Shown here: in pieces, positions 26,568-36,400 of the stretch
Layout of the letters: every line of letters begins with the position of its first letter
Position numbering within the stretch: position 1 is the first letter of the stretch
Made by a program: the position numbers and the translations under genes
Assembly: GCF_900207575.1 (NCBI RefSeq)
Contig: NZ_OAOQ01000016.1
Coordinates: 1-64,000, forward strand
Direction of reading: 5' to 3'
Source: Cereibacter ovatus
Lineage (GTDB): Bacteria; Pseudomonadota; Alphaproteobacteria; Rhodobacterales; Rhodobacteraceae
DNA: 64,000 nt
Notes under the pieces: model-generated
Seen by the model: only the letters and a program-made list of their open reading frames with translations
Database searches by the model: none
Told to the model about the DNA's origin: nothing

Positions 26568-27902
26568 TTACAGATCGCGGTATCGCTTTTCCTGCCGGGC
26601 GGTCCAGCGGACGGACAGGCGATAGCCCTCGTCGGTCTGATCCTCGGATGTGACCACGCCCTCCTGATGCAGCCACGCCCGCCGCCGGCCATCGGCATAG
26701 CCCAGCGTCAGCGTGCGCTCGGTCTTTTCCTCGTCGAAGGTGGCCGAGACCGCATCCAGCAGCCGGTCCAGCCCTTCGCCGGTCAGCGCCGACAGGGCGA
26801 AGACATGATCCGACCGCGCGGCCTGCGCCATCAGCGCCTCATGCGCGGGGGACTCGACCAGATCAAGCTTGTTCCAGATCTCGAACTGGGGCGTCCCGCC
26901 CTTGACGCCAAGGCTTTGCAGGATCTCGGCCACATCGGCGGCCTGCTCGGCGGTTTCGGGATGTGCGATGTCGCGGACATGCAGGATCAGATCGGCTTCC
27001 AGAACCTCTTCCAGCGTGGCGCGGAACGCCGCCACCAGTTGCGTCGGCAGATCCGAGATGAAGCCCACCGTGTCCGACAGGATGATCTTGCGCCCCGACG
27101 GCAGCGTCACCCCCCGCATCGTGGGATCGAGTGTGGCAAACAGCATGTCCTTGGCCAGCACCTCGGCCCCGGTCGCGCGGTTGAACAGGGTGGATTTGCC
27201 GGCGTTGGTATAGCCCACCAGCGCCACGATCGGAAACGGCACCTTGCGCCGGGACGCGCGGTGCAACTCGCGGGTTTTCACCACCTTTTCAAGCTGGCGG
27301 CGGATGCGGATCACCTGCTCGTCGATGGCGCGCCGGTCGGCCTCGATCTGGGTTTCGCCGGGGCCGCCGACAAAGCCAAAGCCGCCGCGCTGGCGTTCAA
27401 GGTGGGTCCAGGCCCGCACCAGCCGCGTGCGCTGATAGGACAGCGCCGCCAGTTCGACCTGCAACACCCCCTCGCGGGTGCGGGCGCGATCGGCGAAGAT
27501 CTCAAGGATCAGCCCGGTCCGGTCCAGAAGCTTGACGCCCCATTCCTTTTCCAGATTGCGCTGCTGCACCGGCGACACCGGGCCATCAACCAGCACCAGC
27601 CCCACATCCAGCGCGTGCAGCTTCTGTTTCAGCTCTTCGACCTTGCCGGTTCCGAACAGCAGGCCGGGCTGGGCGCGCGGCAGCCGAACGATTTCCGACC
27701 CGAGAATCTCCATCTCGGGCAGGGCCGCGGCCAGCGCCACCGCCTCGGCCAGCCGGTGTTCCGGCAGACGGCGCGAACGATCGGTGCGGATGTCGGGGTG
27801 CAGCACATAGGCGCGCATCGGCTGCGCGCGGGTCGATCCCCCGTCGCCGCTTCCGTTCCCCTCGTGGCGGGGTTCCTCCTCCCCTTCCTCGGGATCGGTC
27901 AA
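26568..27902 (-). CDS. hflX: GTPase HflX
   Basis: Ribosome-associated GTPase that splits stalled or hibernating ribosomes. The HflX N-terminal domain (LLFGTGKVEELKQKL, VDGPVSPVQQRNLEK, DRTGLILEIFADRARTREG), the SYQRTRLVRAWTHLERQRGGFGFVGGPGETQIE signature region and the G domain (GYTNAGKSTLFN, DTVGFISDLP, NKLDLV) are complete. I set the start at a TTG (27902) one nucleotide after the hfq stop, giving 444 residues; ATG 27818 would give 416. Translational coupling with hfq is likely; hfq-hflX order is conserved in proteobacteria. Confidence 0.93.
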   Translation of the reverse strand: MTDPEEGEEEPRHEGNGSGDGGSTRAQPMRAYVLHPDIRTDRSRRLPEHRLAEAVALAAALPEMEILGSEIVRLPRAQPGLLFGTGKVEELKQKLHALDVGLVLVDGPVSPVQQRNLEKEWGVKLLDRTGLILEIFADRARTREGVLQVELAALSYQRTRLVRAWTHLERQRGGFGFVGGPGETQIEADRRAIDEQVIRIRRQLEKVVKTRELHRASRRKVPFPIVALVGYTNAGKSTLFNRATGAEVLAKDMLFATLDPTMRGVTLPSGRKIILSDTVGFISDLPTQLVAAFRATLEEVLEADLILHVRDIAHPETAEQAADVAEILQSLGVKGGTPQFEIWNKLDLVESPAHEALMAQAARSDHVFALSALTGEGLDRLLDAVSATFDEEKTERTLTLGYADGRRRAWLHQEGVVTSEDQTDEGYRLSVRWTARQEKRYRDL

Positions 27903-27903
27903 A

Positions 27904-28137
27904 TCAGTCGTCGCCCTCGTAAAGGTTGATCGGTTGCCCGGGCATGATGGTCGAGATCGCGTGCTTGTAAACAAGCTGCGACTGGCCATCCCGGCGCAGC
28001 AGCACACAGAAATTGTCGAACCAGGTGATCACACCCTGAAGTTTCACACCGTTGATCAGGAAAATCGTTACCGGAACCTTCGCCTTTCTGACGTGATTGA
28101 GAAAGGCATCCTGCAAGTTCTGTTTATCGGCAGCCAT
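27904..28137 (-). CDS. hfq: RNA chaperone Hfq
   Basis: Hexameric Sm-like protein that pairs small RNAs with mRNAs. The 77-residue protein has Sm1 ([25 protein letters not shown]) and Sm2 with the Hfq signature YKHAIST, and the short C-terminal tail typical of alphaproteobacteria. ATG 28137; AAAGG lies about 11 nt upstream. The 155-nt gap to trkH should hold its promoter, but I see no clear consensus boxes. Confidence 0.97.
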
Positions 28138-28292
28138 CCGTTATTTGCCTTTATAATTGAGACGCGTCCGTCTGTCCTCGTTCCCCCCGGCTGCAATCCG
28201 ACGGTTGGAATCAATATGAATAGGTATTTCCCGAGATTCCAGCCCCAACAAGGGCCTGCCCCATCGACAGATCCCGAGTGCCGCATTTCTGC

Positions 28293-29804
28293 TTAGCGGC
28301 GCCAGGTGGCGGGGGCCAGAAGCGCAAGGATTGCCAGCGTCTCCATCCGGCCCACGACCATCGCCACGCCGGCGATGATCTTGGCTGCATCGCCCAGGCC
28401 CGACCAGCGGATCGGCGTGCTGGCGGCAAGGTCGGCAAGCTGGCCGGTGGTGGTCAGCGAGGCGATGGTCAGCACCATCGCGGGTTCGAACGGCAGGCCC
28501 GCAACGCTGAGCGCGCCAGTCACGACCGCAATCGACAGCGCAAACAGCATGAAGAAGATCCACGAGACATAGGCGCCTTCGCGGCGCAACTGCCGGGCCA
28601 CCCGGCCCTGCCCGCCGATGGAACTGGGATGGACGATGCGTTCCAACTCGCGCTCGGCGTGGCGGTAAAGCGCATAGACGCGCAAAAGCTTGACCCCGCC
28701 CGCGGTGGTGGCGACGCCGCCGCCGACGATGGCCAGCCCCAGGAGGATCAGGCCCGGCGTGCCCAGCCCCGACCACGACCGCGAGGCCGCCCAGGTCTGC
28801 GATTCGTAGCCCGTGGTGGTCAGGAACGACAGCGTTGTGAACAATCCGCCCCACATCGCGCGGGCGGCGGCGGCAAGGTTCTGGACTTCTTCGGTCTCGA
28901 TGGCGCCGATCCAGTGCCGCAGGAACAGCACGACCGGCACCCCCAGCAGGAAGAAGAACGCCATCATCACCTCGGGGTCGCGGTGAATGGGGGTATCGCG
29001 GTCCACCATCGCGGTGCCGGGCAACAGCCGGCGCGAGACGGCAAAGAACAGGAACAGGAAGATGATGACCTCTCCGGGGATGCCGGCGGTGCCCGATGTC
29101 AGCCCCTCGACCGGGGAAATCCCGCTGGTCGACATGGTGCCCATGGCATGAACCAGCCCCACCAGCCCACTTTCACCGGCCAGCGACAGCAGCAGCCACA
29201 GCAGGATCGTCAGCCCGGCATAGGCGGGAAACAGCGCCAGCGACTGGCGCAGCAGCCGTTCCGACGGATCGGCGGTGCGGGTGATCTGCGTCACCCGCTC
29301 ACGCCCCGGGGCGTGACCCGACAAGACCTCCATCCCGCCCAGCGTCAGCGGCGCCAGCACCGCCATGGCCGCTGTCAGCACGAAAAAGCCGCCCAGCCAT
29401 CCCACCAGCGCCCGCCACAGATGCACCGAAGGCGGCAGCCGCCCCGGCGTGTCGTAAAGCGTGGCCCCCGTGGTGGTGAACGAGGACAGCATCTCGAACC
29501 AGGCGTTGGTGAAACTGGTGTCGGGCACCGCGATGGTGAACGGCAGCGCCAGCATCGGCGGCAGGATCAGATAGGCGCCCACAAGGGTGCCCAGATGGCC
29601 GCGCGCCTCTCGGGTGGGGGGACGGTTCGCGGTGGCGATGGCGATCATCGCGTTCAGGATCAGAAGGATGGTGCCGCTGTAGAAGAAGGCCCGGGCCACC
29701 TCGTGCTGGCGCAGCGCCAGCGCATGGGCGGCGGGCACATACATCGCCAGCGCAGCCAGCGCCATCAGCACGACGATCAGCGGAACCGGGCGCAGCCAGC
29801 CCAT
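28293..29804 (-). CDS. trkH: Trk potassium uptake membrane subunit TrkH
   Basis: K+-translocating subunit of the Trk system. The 503-residue protein has about ten hydrophobic helices in four M1-P-M2 repeats with selectivity-filter regions such as SFTTTGATLYD, TMSTSGISP, TTTGYESQTW and TITSLTTTGQLADL-like. ATG 29804 begins 1 nt beyond the trkA stop (TGACATG), so the two genes are co-translated. Uptake is gated by TrkA and nucleotides. The 3' end is 155 nt from hfq. Confidence 0.94.
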   Translation of the reverse strand: MGWLRPVPLIVVLMALAALAMYVPAAHALALRQHEVARAFFYSGTILLILNAMIAIATANRPPTREARGHLGTLVGAYLILPPMLALPFTIAVPDTSFTNAWFEMLSSFTTTGATLYDTPGRLPPSVHLWRALVGWLGGFFVLTAAMAVLAPLTLGGMEVLSGHAPGRERVTQITRTADPSERLLRQSLALFPAYAGLTILLWLLLSLAGESGLVGLVHAMGTMSTSGISPVEGLTSGTAGIPGEVIIFLFLFFAVSRRLLPGTAMVDRDTPIHRDPEVMMAFFFLLGVPVVLFLRHWIGAIETEEVQNLAAAARAMWGGLFTTLSFLTTTGYESQTWAASRSWSGLGTPGLILLGLAIVGGGVATTAGGVKLLRVYALYRHAERELERIVHPSSIGGQGRVARQLRREGAYVSWIFFMLFALSIAVVTGALSVAGLPFEPAMVLTIASLTTTGQLADLAASTPIRWSGLGDAAKIIAGVAMVVGRMETLAILALLAPATWRR

Positions 29805-29805
29805 G

Positions 29806-31182
29806 TCAGAAGAAGTCGATCGAGACTTGCAGAAGGCGTTGCACCTCCGGCACGTCCGCGGCCATACAGAACAGCGCGATCACATCGCCATCATCCACCC
29901 GCAGGTCGCCAGTGGGTTTCAGCACCCGGTCGCCCTTCATCACCGCGCCGACCAGCACGCCTTCGGGAAACTCGATGTCGCGGATATGGCGCCCGGCAAG
30001 CGGCGAGGTCGACAACACCTGCGCCTCGATCACCTCGGCCTCGGCGTCGCCCACCGAATAGATCGCCCGCACCCGGCCCTGCCGGACATGGCGCAGGATC
30101 GACGAAACGGTGGTGGCGCGCGGGTTGATATAGGCGTCGATGTCCAGGGCCTGCATCAGCGGGATCAGCGTGGGGTCGTTGACCAGAACGATGGCCATGG
30201 GACAGCCCGCCTGCTTGGCCCGGATCGCCACCAGCATGTTGGTCTTGTCGTCATCCGTCACCGCCAGCACCGCGTCGGTGCGGTCGATGTTGGCCTCCAT
30301 CAGCAGATCCATGTCCAGACCGTCGCCGTTCAGCACGATGGTGCGTTCCAGCCCGTCGGCGGCGGCCTCGGCCTTGGCGCGGTTGCGCTCGATCACCTTG
30401 ACCCGCACCCGGTCGGCGCGGCTTTCCAGCGCCTTGGCCACGGCAAGGCCCACATTGCCGCCGCCCACCACGATCACCCGTTCCTGCTTGCGGCTGGCCT
30501 TGCCGAAGATGTCCAGCGCGCGTGTCACATCCTCGGAATGGACGAAGACATAGACCTCGTCGCCGGCGAAAAGCTGGTCGCCCGGCTCTGGCACGAACAG
30601 CCGCCCTTCGCGGCGCACGCCCACCACGATGGCGCGCAGGCTGGTGAACAGCTCGTTCAACTGCCGAAGCGGCGTGTTCAGCACCGGGCATTCGTCGTCC
30701 AGCGCGATACCCAGAAGCTGCGCCTTGCCGTCCATGAAACTTTCGGTATCGAAGGTCGAGGGCGCGGCAAGCCGTTGCAGCGCGGCCTCGGCCACCTCTT
30801 TCTCGGGCGAGATCACCACGTCGATCGGCAGATGATCGCGGCGGTAAAGGTCGGAATAGATCGCATCCAGATAACTTTGCGCCCGCAGGCGGGCAATCTT
30901 TCGGGTGATGCCAAAGATCGAATGGGCCACCTGACAGGTGACCATGTTCACCTCGTCGGAATAGGTGGCGGCGATGATCATGTCGGCATCGCGCGCGCCG
31001 GCCTTTTCCAGCACGTCCGGGTAAGAGGCAAAACCCACCACACCCTGCACATCCAGCGTGTCGGTCGCCCGGCGCACCAGATCGGCATTGTTGTCCACCA
31101 CCGTCACGTCGTTCTTCTCGCCCGACAGGTGACGCGCGATCTGCCAGCCGACCTGGCCGCTGCCGCAGATGATCACCTTCAT
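29806..31182 (-). CDS. trkA: Trk system regulatory subunit TrkA
   Basis: Peripheral NAD(H)/nucleotide-binding regulator of TrkH. The 458-residue protein is a tandem duplication of RCK_N-RCK_C units: first Rossmann motif MKVIICGSGQVGWQIARHL at the N terminus, second VIVVGGGNVGLAVAKAL at about 235, each followed by a TrkA_C domain. Preceded by ntrX 55 nt upstream on the same strand, so the ntrYX-trkAH genes may form one operon, an arrangement known in Rhodobacter. Confidence 0.96.
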   Translation of the reverse strand: MKVIICGSGQVGWQIARHLSGEKNDVTVVDNNADLVRRATDTLDVQGVVGFASYPDVLEKAGARDADMIIAATYSDEVNMVTCQVAHSIFGITRKIARLRAQSYLDAIYSDLYRRDHLPIDVVISPEKEVAEAALQRLAAPSTFDTESFMDGKAQLLGIALDDECPVLNTPLRQLNELFTSLRAIVVGVRREGRLFVPEPGDQLFAGDEVYVFVHSEDVTRALDIFGKASRKQERVIVVGGGNVGLAVAKALESRADRVRVKVIERNRAKAEAAADGLERTIVLNGDGLDMDLLMEANIDRTDAVLAVTDDDKTNMLVAIRAKQAGCPMAIVLVNDPTLIPLMQALDIDAYINPRATTVSSILRHVRQGRVRAIYSVGDAEAEVIEAQVLSTSPLAGRHIRDIEFPEGVLVGAVMKGDRVLKPTGDLRVDDGDVIALFCMAADVPEVQRLLQVSIDFF

Positions 31183-31237
31183 GGCCCGGCCTCCGAGGTT
31201 TCAGGTCCGCCTTGCTTGGCAGAACGGCCCGCCGTGG

Positions 31238-32668
31238 TCAATCTGGCGCGCCGACGGCCTCATCTTCGTCGTCAAACTCGTCGTCCGTGCGCGACAGCCG
31301 CCCGCCGCCCTTGCCATTCGACACCACACCCAGCGATTTCAGTTTGCGGTGCAAGGCCGAGCGTTCCATGCCGACAAAGGCCGCGGTCCGGCTGATGTTG
31401 CCGCCGAAGCGGTTGATCTGGGTCAGCAGATATTCGCGTTCGAACAGCTCGCGCGCTTCGCGCAGGGGCAGCGTCGCCAGCGCGCCGCCCAGCACCAGAC
31501 GCCCTTCTTCGCCCGGCGCTTCGGTTCCGGGCAGTTCGCGCGCCTCGATCGGCCCCGAGCCGTCGCCCAGGATCAGCACCCGTTCGATCACATTGCGCAA
31601 CTGGCGCACGTTGCCGGGCCAGGGCATGGTCTGCAACATCGCCTCGGCGTCCTCGGTCAGGTCGCGCAGCGGCAGGCCCTGGCTGCGGTGGAACATCTCG
31701 ATGAAATGGCGCGCCAGCATCGGGATATCCTCGCGCCGGTCCGACAGCGCCGGCACCTCGATCGGGACCACGTTCAGCCGGTCGTACAGTTCCTGCCGGA
31801 AGCGGCCGGCGGCGATCTCGGCGCGCAGGTCGCGGGTGGTGGACGAGATCACCCGAAGATCGACCCGCACCTTGTCGCCACCGCCCAGCCGGGTGAACTG
31901 CTGTTCGACCAGCACGCGCAGGATCTTGGACTGGGTTCCCAACGGCATGTCGGCCACTTCGTCGAAATAGACGATGCCGCCATGTGCCTGTTCCAGCAAA
32001 CCCTGTTCCAGGCCGCGCTCGGGGGTTTCGCGGCCGAACAGGACTTCCTCCATCCGGTCCGGCTCGATCGTGGCAGAGGAAACGGTGATGAACGGCGCCC
32101 CCGCCCGGTTGGAATTGGCATGGATGAAGCGCGCGGCCATTTCCTTGCCCGATCCGGCGGGGCCCGACAGCATCACCCGGCCGTTCGACTTGGTGACCTT
32201 GTCAAGCTGCGCCTTCAAGAGCCGGAACGCGGTCGAGCCGCCCAGCATTTCCGAGGCCGTCACGTCGCGCCGGCGCAGGTCGCTGTTTTCACGCCGCAGC
32301 CGCGAGGTTTCCATCGCGCGACTGACCACCACCATCAACTGATCGATATTGAACGGCTTTTCGATGAAGTCATAGGCGCCCTGCTTGATCGCGGCCACCG
32401 CGATCTCGATATTGCCATGGCCCGAGATGATGACCACCGGCACGTCGGGGTTGTCGCGCTTTGTCCGTTTCAGGATGTCGATCCCGTCCATCCGGCTATC
32501 CTTCAGCCAGATATCCAGGATCATCAGCGCCGGCGGCTCGGCGTTGATCGCGGCCATGCAATCGTCGGAATTGGCGGCAAGGCGGACCGAAAAGCCTTCG
32601 TCGCGCAGGATGTCTCCGATCAGTTCGCGAATGTCTTTTTCGTCGTCGACGATCAGGATGCTGCTCAT
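31238..32668 (-). CDS. ntrX: Nitrogen regulation response regulator NtrX
   Basis: Response regulator of the NtrYX system (nitrogen, redox and envelope control). The receiver domain has acidic pocket DDE at 8-10 and phospho-acceptor D52 (LMILDIWLKD); the AAA+ domain has Walker A GPAGSGKE at 169-176 and Walker B GGIVYFDEVAD; the C terminus is a Fis-type HTH (GGNISRTAAFVGMERSALHRKLKSLG). The sigma54-contacting GAFTGA loop is absent: the region between ELFG-like VLFGRE and the Walker B reads TPERGLEQGLLEQAHGG. It overlaps ntrY by 4 nt. Confidence 0.95.
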   Translation of the reverse strand: MSSILIVDDEKDIRELIGDILRDEGFSVRLAANSDDCMAAINAEPPALMILDIWLKDSRMDGIDILKRTKRDNPDVPVVIISGHGNIEIAVAAIKQGAYDFIEKPFNIDQLMVVVSRAMETSRLRRENSDLRRRDVTASEMLGGSTAFRLLKAQLDKVTKSNGRVMLSGPAGSGKEMAARFIHANSNRAGAPFITVSSATIEPDRMEEVLFGRETPERGLEQGLLEQAHGGIVYFDEVADMPLGTQSKILRVLVEQQFTRLGGGDKVRVDLRVISSTTRDLRAEIAAGRFRQELYDRLNVVPIEVPALSDRREDIPMLARHFIEMFHRSQGLPLRDLTEDAEAMLQTMPWPGNVRQLRNVIERVLILGDGSGPIEARELPGTEAPGEEGRLVLGGALATLPLREARELFEREYLLTQINRFGGNISRTAAFVGMERSALHRKLKSLGVVSNGKGGGRLSRTDDEFDDEDEAVGAPD

Positions 32669-34932
32669 GGTTCCACCTGTGTCATCTCGTCAGTTCTGGC
32701 ACGCGCACGCTGGCGCAGAAGGCGCGGCAGACGGATCTCGGCCAGGGCGCCGCGGTGCCCGTCGGCCGCAAAAGGCTCGGCGTCGGTCAGGGTCAGGCTG
32801 CCGCCATGTTCCTCGATGATCTTCTTCACGATGGGCAGGCCAAGGCCGGTGCCCTTTTCGCGCGTCGTGACGTAAGGCTCGAACAGCCGGGTCCGGTCCT
32901 GGGGAAGGCCGGTGCCATTGTCAGCGATGCGGATCAGCGCCTGTTCGTCGTCGGTGGCAAGGCTGACGCGGATTTCCGGTTGCCAGCCCGAGGGCGCGGT
33001 GGGCGCGCGGGCCTCGATCGCCTCGCCTGCGTTCTTGATCAGATTGGTCAGCGCCTGACCGATCATCGTGGCATCCACATCGACCGGCCAGGGCGCGGCG
33101 GGCAGATCGGCCACAATGCGCACGCCGGGCTGGCCGGCCTCTTGCAACACAACCGCGTCGCGCGTCAGCTTGACCAGATCGGTCTCGCGGCGGTCGGGTT
33201 CGGGCATCCGGGCGAACTTGGAAAACTCGTCCACGATCCGGCGCAGGTCGTTCGTCTGACGGATGATGACATCGGCATACTGGTCCAGATCGCCGGCCTG
33301 TTCGCCCACCAGCGGGCGGAACTTGCGCTTGATGCGTTCGGCCGAAAGCTGGATCGGCGTCAGCGGGTTCTTGATCTCATGCGCGATGCGGCGGGCCACA
33401 TCGCCCCAGGCCGCCATCCGCTGCGCCGAGACCAGGTCGGTCACATCGTCAAAGGCCACGACATAGCCTTCCAGCCGGCCGCTTTCGCTGCGACGCGGGC
33501 TCATCCGGACCAGAAGGCTTTCGAGCCGCCCCTTGCGGATCAACCGGATTTCCTCCTGAACGGCGGGCGCGCCACCATCCCTGAGCCTCTCGAACAGGGC
33601 GGCAAATTCGGGCACCGCCGAGGCCAGCGGCATGTTGCCGCTTTCGGGCAGTTCCAGCAGCCTCTCGGCCGCGCGGTTGACGAAATCGACCTGTCCCACC
33701 GCATCCAGACCGATCACCCCCGCCGTCACCGACGACAGCACCGAATCGAACAGACGGCGGCGCAGCTCGGTCTGGCGATTGTTGTCCATCAGCGCATCGC
33801 GCTGCCCTTTCAGTTGCCGGGTCATCTGGTTGAACAGCCGGCCCAGCATGGCGATTTCGTCGTCGCCTTCCTCTTCGGGCACCTGCACATCCAGATCGCC
33901 GCCGCCCACCCGCTGCGCCGCCCCCGCCAGCCGGCCGACAGGGCGCGACAGGCGTTCGGCAAACCAGAACCCCAGCCAGACGGCGGCCAGGATCAGGATC
34001 AGCGCAAAGCCCAGATACAGCAGCCCGAATTCGAACAGCATCCGGCCGCGCTCGGCCTCAAGCTGATGATAGAGCGCGACCGTTTCGCGGGTGTCGTCCA
34101 GCAGCGCCAGGATCGAGCCGTCGACCGTGCGCGAGACATAAAGAAAGCGGTCGGGATAGGCGTCCAGATGCACCAGCGCGCGGAATTCGTTGTTGGCCCA
34201 ATCCTGGATCAGCACCGACTCGCCCGCACGGGCACGGGCGATCTGATCGGCCGAGGGCTTTTCGAAATCGAACAGGTAGCTGCGCTCGCCCCGGGTGCGC
34301 AACTCGCCGCCGCCGTCGATCAGGAAGGCTTCGCGCAAGCCGCGCTGGATGCGTTCCTGCCCCTGGGTCAGCAGCGGCCGCAACTGATCGTCGCGCAGGA
34401 AAAAGGTCGATTGCTTGGCCACGTTCAGATAGGCCGCCAGCGCCTCGGCATCTTCCAGCAGGTCGCGGCGGTGTTCTTCCTGATAGGCCTCGGCCGCTTC
34501 CAGCGAAGCCCCCACCACCTGCCGCACCCGGTCCGAGAACCAGCCTTCAAGGCCCACGTTCACCGTCAGCATGGCAAAGACCGCAACCAGAACCGTCGGG
34601 ATCAGCGCCAGCACCGCAAAGGTGCGCACCAGCCGCAGATGCAGCCGCGAACCCGCCGACTGGCTGCGCCGGTCCGACATCATCCGCCCGATGCGCGCCA
34701 GCACCAGCGCCGCCACCACCAGCACATAGACCAGATCCGCCAGCAGCACGAACCGCAGCAGAGGCGAGCTTGCCCCCTGATCCATCGGACCCAGCGCAAG
34801 GAAGGTCGCCGCCGTCAGCAGCGGTGCCAGAACCACCAGCCCGAACGCCATGACGTTCTGAAACCGACGCTGCCGGCGCAGCCGCGCCAGCCTGATCCAG
34901 GTGTTGCTGCGCGCAGCCACTGTCGTCCGCAC
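32665..34932 (-). CDS. ntrY: Sensor histidine kinase NtrY
   Basis: Membrane-bound kinase partner of NtrX, 755 residues. Order: several N-terminal transmembrane helices (to about 110), an extracytoplasmic segment, a further helix and a HAMP linker (ERLSRPVGRLAGAAQRVGGGDLDV), a PAS domain, the H-box [21 protein letters not shown] and HATPase motifs NLIKNAGEAIEAR, DNGTGLPQD and GTGLGLPIVKKI. The start is a GTG at 34932; a second GTG 5 codons on is possible. A small hairpin lies in the 103-nt gap after ntrC. Confidence 0.94.
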   Translation of the reverse strand: MRTTVAARSNTWIRLARLRRQRRFQNVMAFGLVVLAPLLTAATFLALGPMDQGASSPLLRFVLLADLVYVLVVAALVLARIGRMMSDRRSQSAGSRLHLRLVRTFAVLALIPTVLVAVFAMLTVNVGLEGWFSDRVRQVVGASLEAAEAYQEEHRRDLLEDAEALAAYLNVAKQSTFFLRDDQLRPLLTQGQERIQRGLREAFLIDGGGELRTRGERSYLFDFEKPSADQIARARAGESVLIQDWANNEFRALVHLDAYPDRFLYVSRTVDGSILALLDDTRETVALYHQLEAERGRMLFEFGLLYLGFALILILAAVWLGFWFAERLSRPVGRLAGAAQRVGGGDLDVQVPEEEGDDEIAMLGRLFNQMTRQLKGQRDALMDNNRQTELRRRLFDSVLSSVTAGVIGLDAVGQVDFVNRAAERLLELPESGNMPLASAVPEFAALFERLRDGGAPAVQEEIRLIRKGRLESLLVRMSPRRSESGRLEGYVVAFDDVTDLVSAQRMAAWGDVARRIAHEIKNPLTPIQLSAERIKRKFRPLVGEQAGDLDQYADVIIRQTNDLRRIVDEFSKFARMPEPDRRETDLVKLTRDAVVLQEAGQPGVRIVADLPAAPWPVDVDATMIGQALTNLIKNAGEAIEARAPTAPSGWQPEIRVSLATDDEQALIRIADNGTGLPQDRTRLFEPYVTTREKGTGLGLPIVKKIIEEHGGSLTLTDAEPFAADGHRGALAEIRLPRLLRQRARARTDEMTQVEP

Positions 34933-34956
34933 GGATCGCCGTCCCGCCTCATCGGG

Positions 34957-34973
34957 GGGCGGTTTGTCCGCCC
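34957..34973 (-). other. ntrC-ntrY intercistronic hairpin
   Basis: A 6-bp stem GGGCGG/CCGCCC with a 5-nt loop in the 103-nt gap between ntrC and ntrY. It may be a weak attenuator or processing site; no other signal is clear in the gap. Confidence 0.35.
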
Positions 34974-35035
34974 TTCCCGGTTCAAGGCGCCACGCCGCAG
35001 AAAGTGCCCGCGAAGCAACGCCGCCTGTTGCTGTT

Positions 35036-36400
35036 TTACATCAGCTTGCGGCGGCGTGTCACGCGAATATCGAGGTCGGTGATCTTCTTGCGCAAGGTAT
35101 TGCGGTTGATGCCTAGAAGATCGGCACATTTGGCCTGATTGCCGGCGGTGGCATCCAGCGCGATCTCGATCAGCGGCGCCTCGACCTCGCGCAGGATGCG
35201 CTGATAGACGCCGGGGGGCGGCAGCGCGCCGCCATGCAGGTCAAAGTAGCGCCGCAGGTGCCGCGCCACCGACGAGGACAGCTTCTCGCCCTCGCCGCCG
35301 CCTTTCAGCGGCTCCATCGCGGGCTGGTTGCCAAGCACGGCCTCGACTTCGGCGCGGGTGATGTCGGCCTCGGCCGAGGTGACCATCAGCCGCCGCAGGG
35401 TGTTTTCCAGTTGCCGCACATTGCCGGGCCAGCTGTAGGCGCGCACCAGATCGCGCGCCTCGTTCGACAGCCGCCGCGTCGCGCCCAGATCACGCTCGCC
35501 ACGCGCAAGGAAATGGTCCGCCAGAAGCGGAATGTCATCCACCCGTTCACGCAACGACGGCACATGCAGCGTGACGCCGCCCAGCCGATAGAACAGATCC
35601 TGCCGGAAACTGCCCTGCTCCAGCCGCGAGGCCAGATCGACCTGACTGGTCGACATGATCCGGGGCGCGTTGTCGCCCATCATGTCCAGCATCCGCACGA
35701 TGCGGGCCTGAGTTTCCTCGTCGTAGTCGGCCACCTCGTCAAACACCAGACTGCCGCCCTTGGCCCGCGCCAGCAACGAGGCCGGGCCTTCCACCCATTG
35801 CAGATCCGCCGCCTGCGCGACAACGAAGGGCAGCGTGCGGCGGTCGGAAAAATCGTGGATCGCCCGGGCGATCAAAGACTTGCCGGTGCCGGATTCGCCA
35901 GTGACCAGCACGGGCAGATCGGTGTTCATCACCCGCGCCACCAGCCGATACAGCGCCTGCATCGCCTGCGTGCGCCCCACCAGCGGCAGATCGTCCCCCG
36001 CCTCGCGCGGGGCCGCGGCCTTGACCGGCGCGCGGCGCTTCAGATCCAGCGCGCGGGCCGATCGTTTCATCAGATCGGGCAGATCGAAGGGTTTGGGCAG
36101 ATAGTCATAGGCTTCGGCCTCGGCGGCCTGAATCGCGGTCATGATGGTGTTCTGCGCCGAGATCACGATCACCGGCAGACCCGGCCGCAGCTTGGAAATC
36201 CGCGGCAGCGCCTCGAGCCCGTTGCCATCGGGCATGATGACATCCGAGATCACCAGATCGCCCTTGCCCTCTTCGACCCAGCGCATCAGCGTCATCAGGC
36301 TGGAGGTCGCATGCACCTTGCAGCCGGCCCGCGTCAGCGCCTGCGTCAGCACCGTGCGGATCGTGCGATCGTCGTCCGCCACCAGAACCGTGCCGTCCAT
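35036..36400 (-). CDS. ntrC: Nitrogen regulation response regulator NtrC (Rhodobacter type)
   Basis: Transcriptional activator of nitrogen-assimilation genes. The 454-residue protein has receiver residues D10-D11 and phospho-acceptor D53 ([11 protein letters not shown]), Walker A GESGTGKS at 168-175, Walker [12 protein letters not shown] and a C-terminal Fis-type HTH ([21 protein letters not shown]). The GAFTGA loop that contacts sigma54 is missing ([15 protein letters not shown] instead), as in Rhodobacter capsulatus NtrC, which works with the housekeeping sigma70 polymerase. The ATG overlaps the ntrB stop by 1 nt. Confidence 0.96.
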   Translation of the reverse strand: MDGTVLVADDDRTIRTVLTQALTRAGCKVHATSSLMTLMRWVEEGKGDLVISDVIMPDGNGLEALPRISKLRPGLPVIVISAQNTIMTAIQAAEAEAYDYLPKPFDLPDLMKRSARALDLKRRAPVKAAAPREAGDDLPLVGRTQAMQALYRLVARVMNTDLPVLVTGESGTGKSLIARAIHDFSDRRTLPFVVAQAADLQWVEGPASLLARAKGGSLVFDEVADYDEETQARIVRMLDMMGDNAPRIMSTSQVDLASRLEQGSFRQDLFYRLGGVTLHVPSLRERVDDIPLLADHFLARGERDLGATRRLSNEARDLVRAYSWPGNVRQLENTLRRLMVTSAEADITRAEVEAVLGNQPAMEPLKGGGEGEKLSSSVARHLRRYFDLHGGALPPPGVYQRILREVEAPLIEIALDATAGNQAKCADLLGINRNTLRKKITDLDIRVTRRRKLM

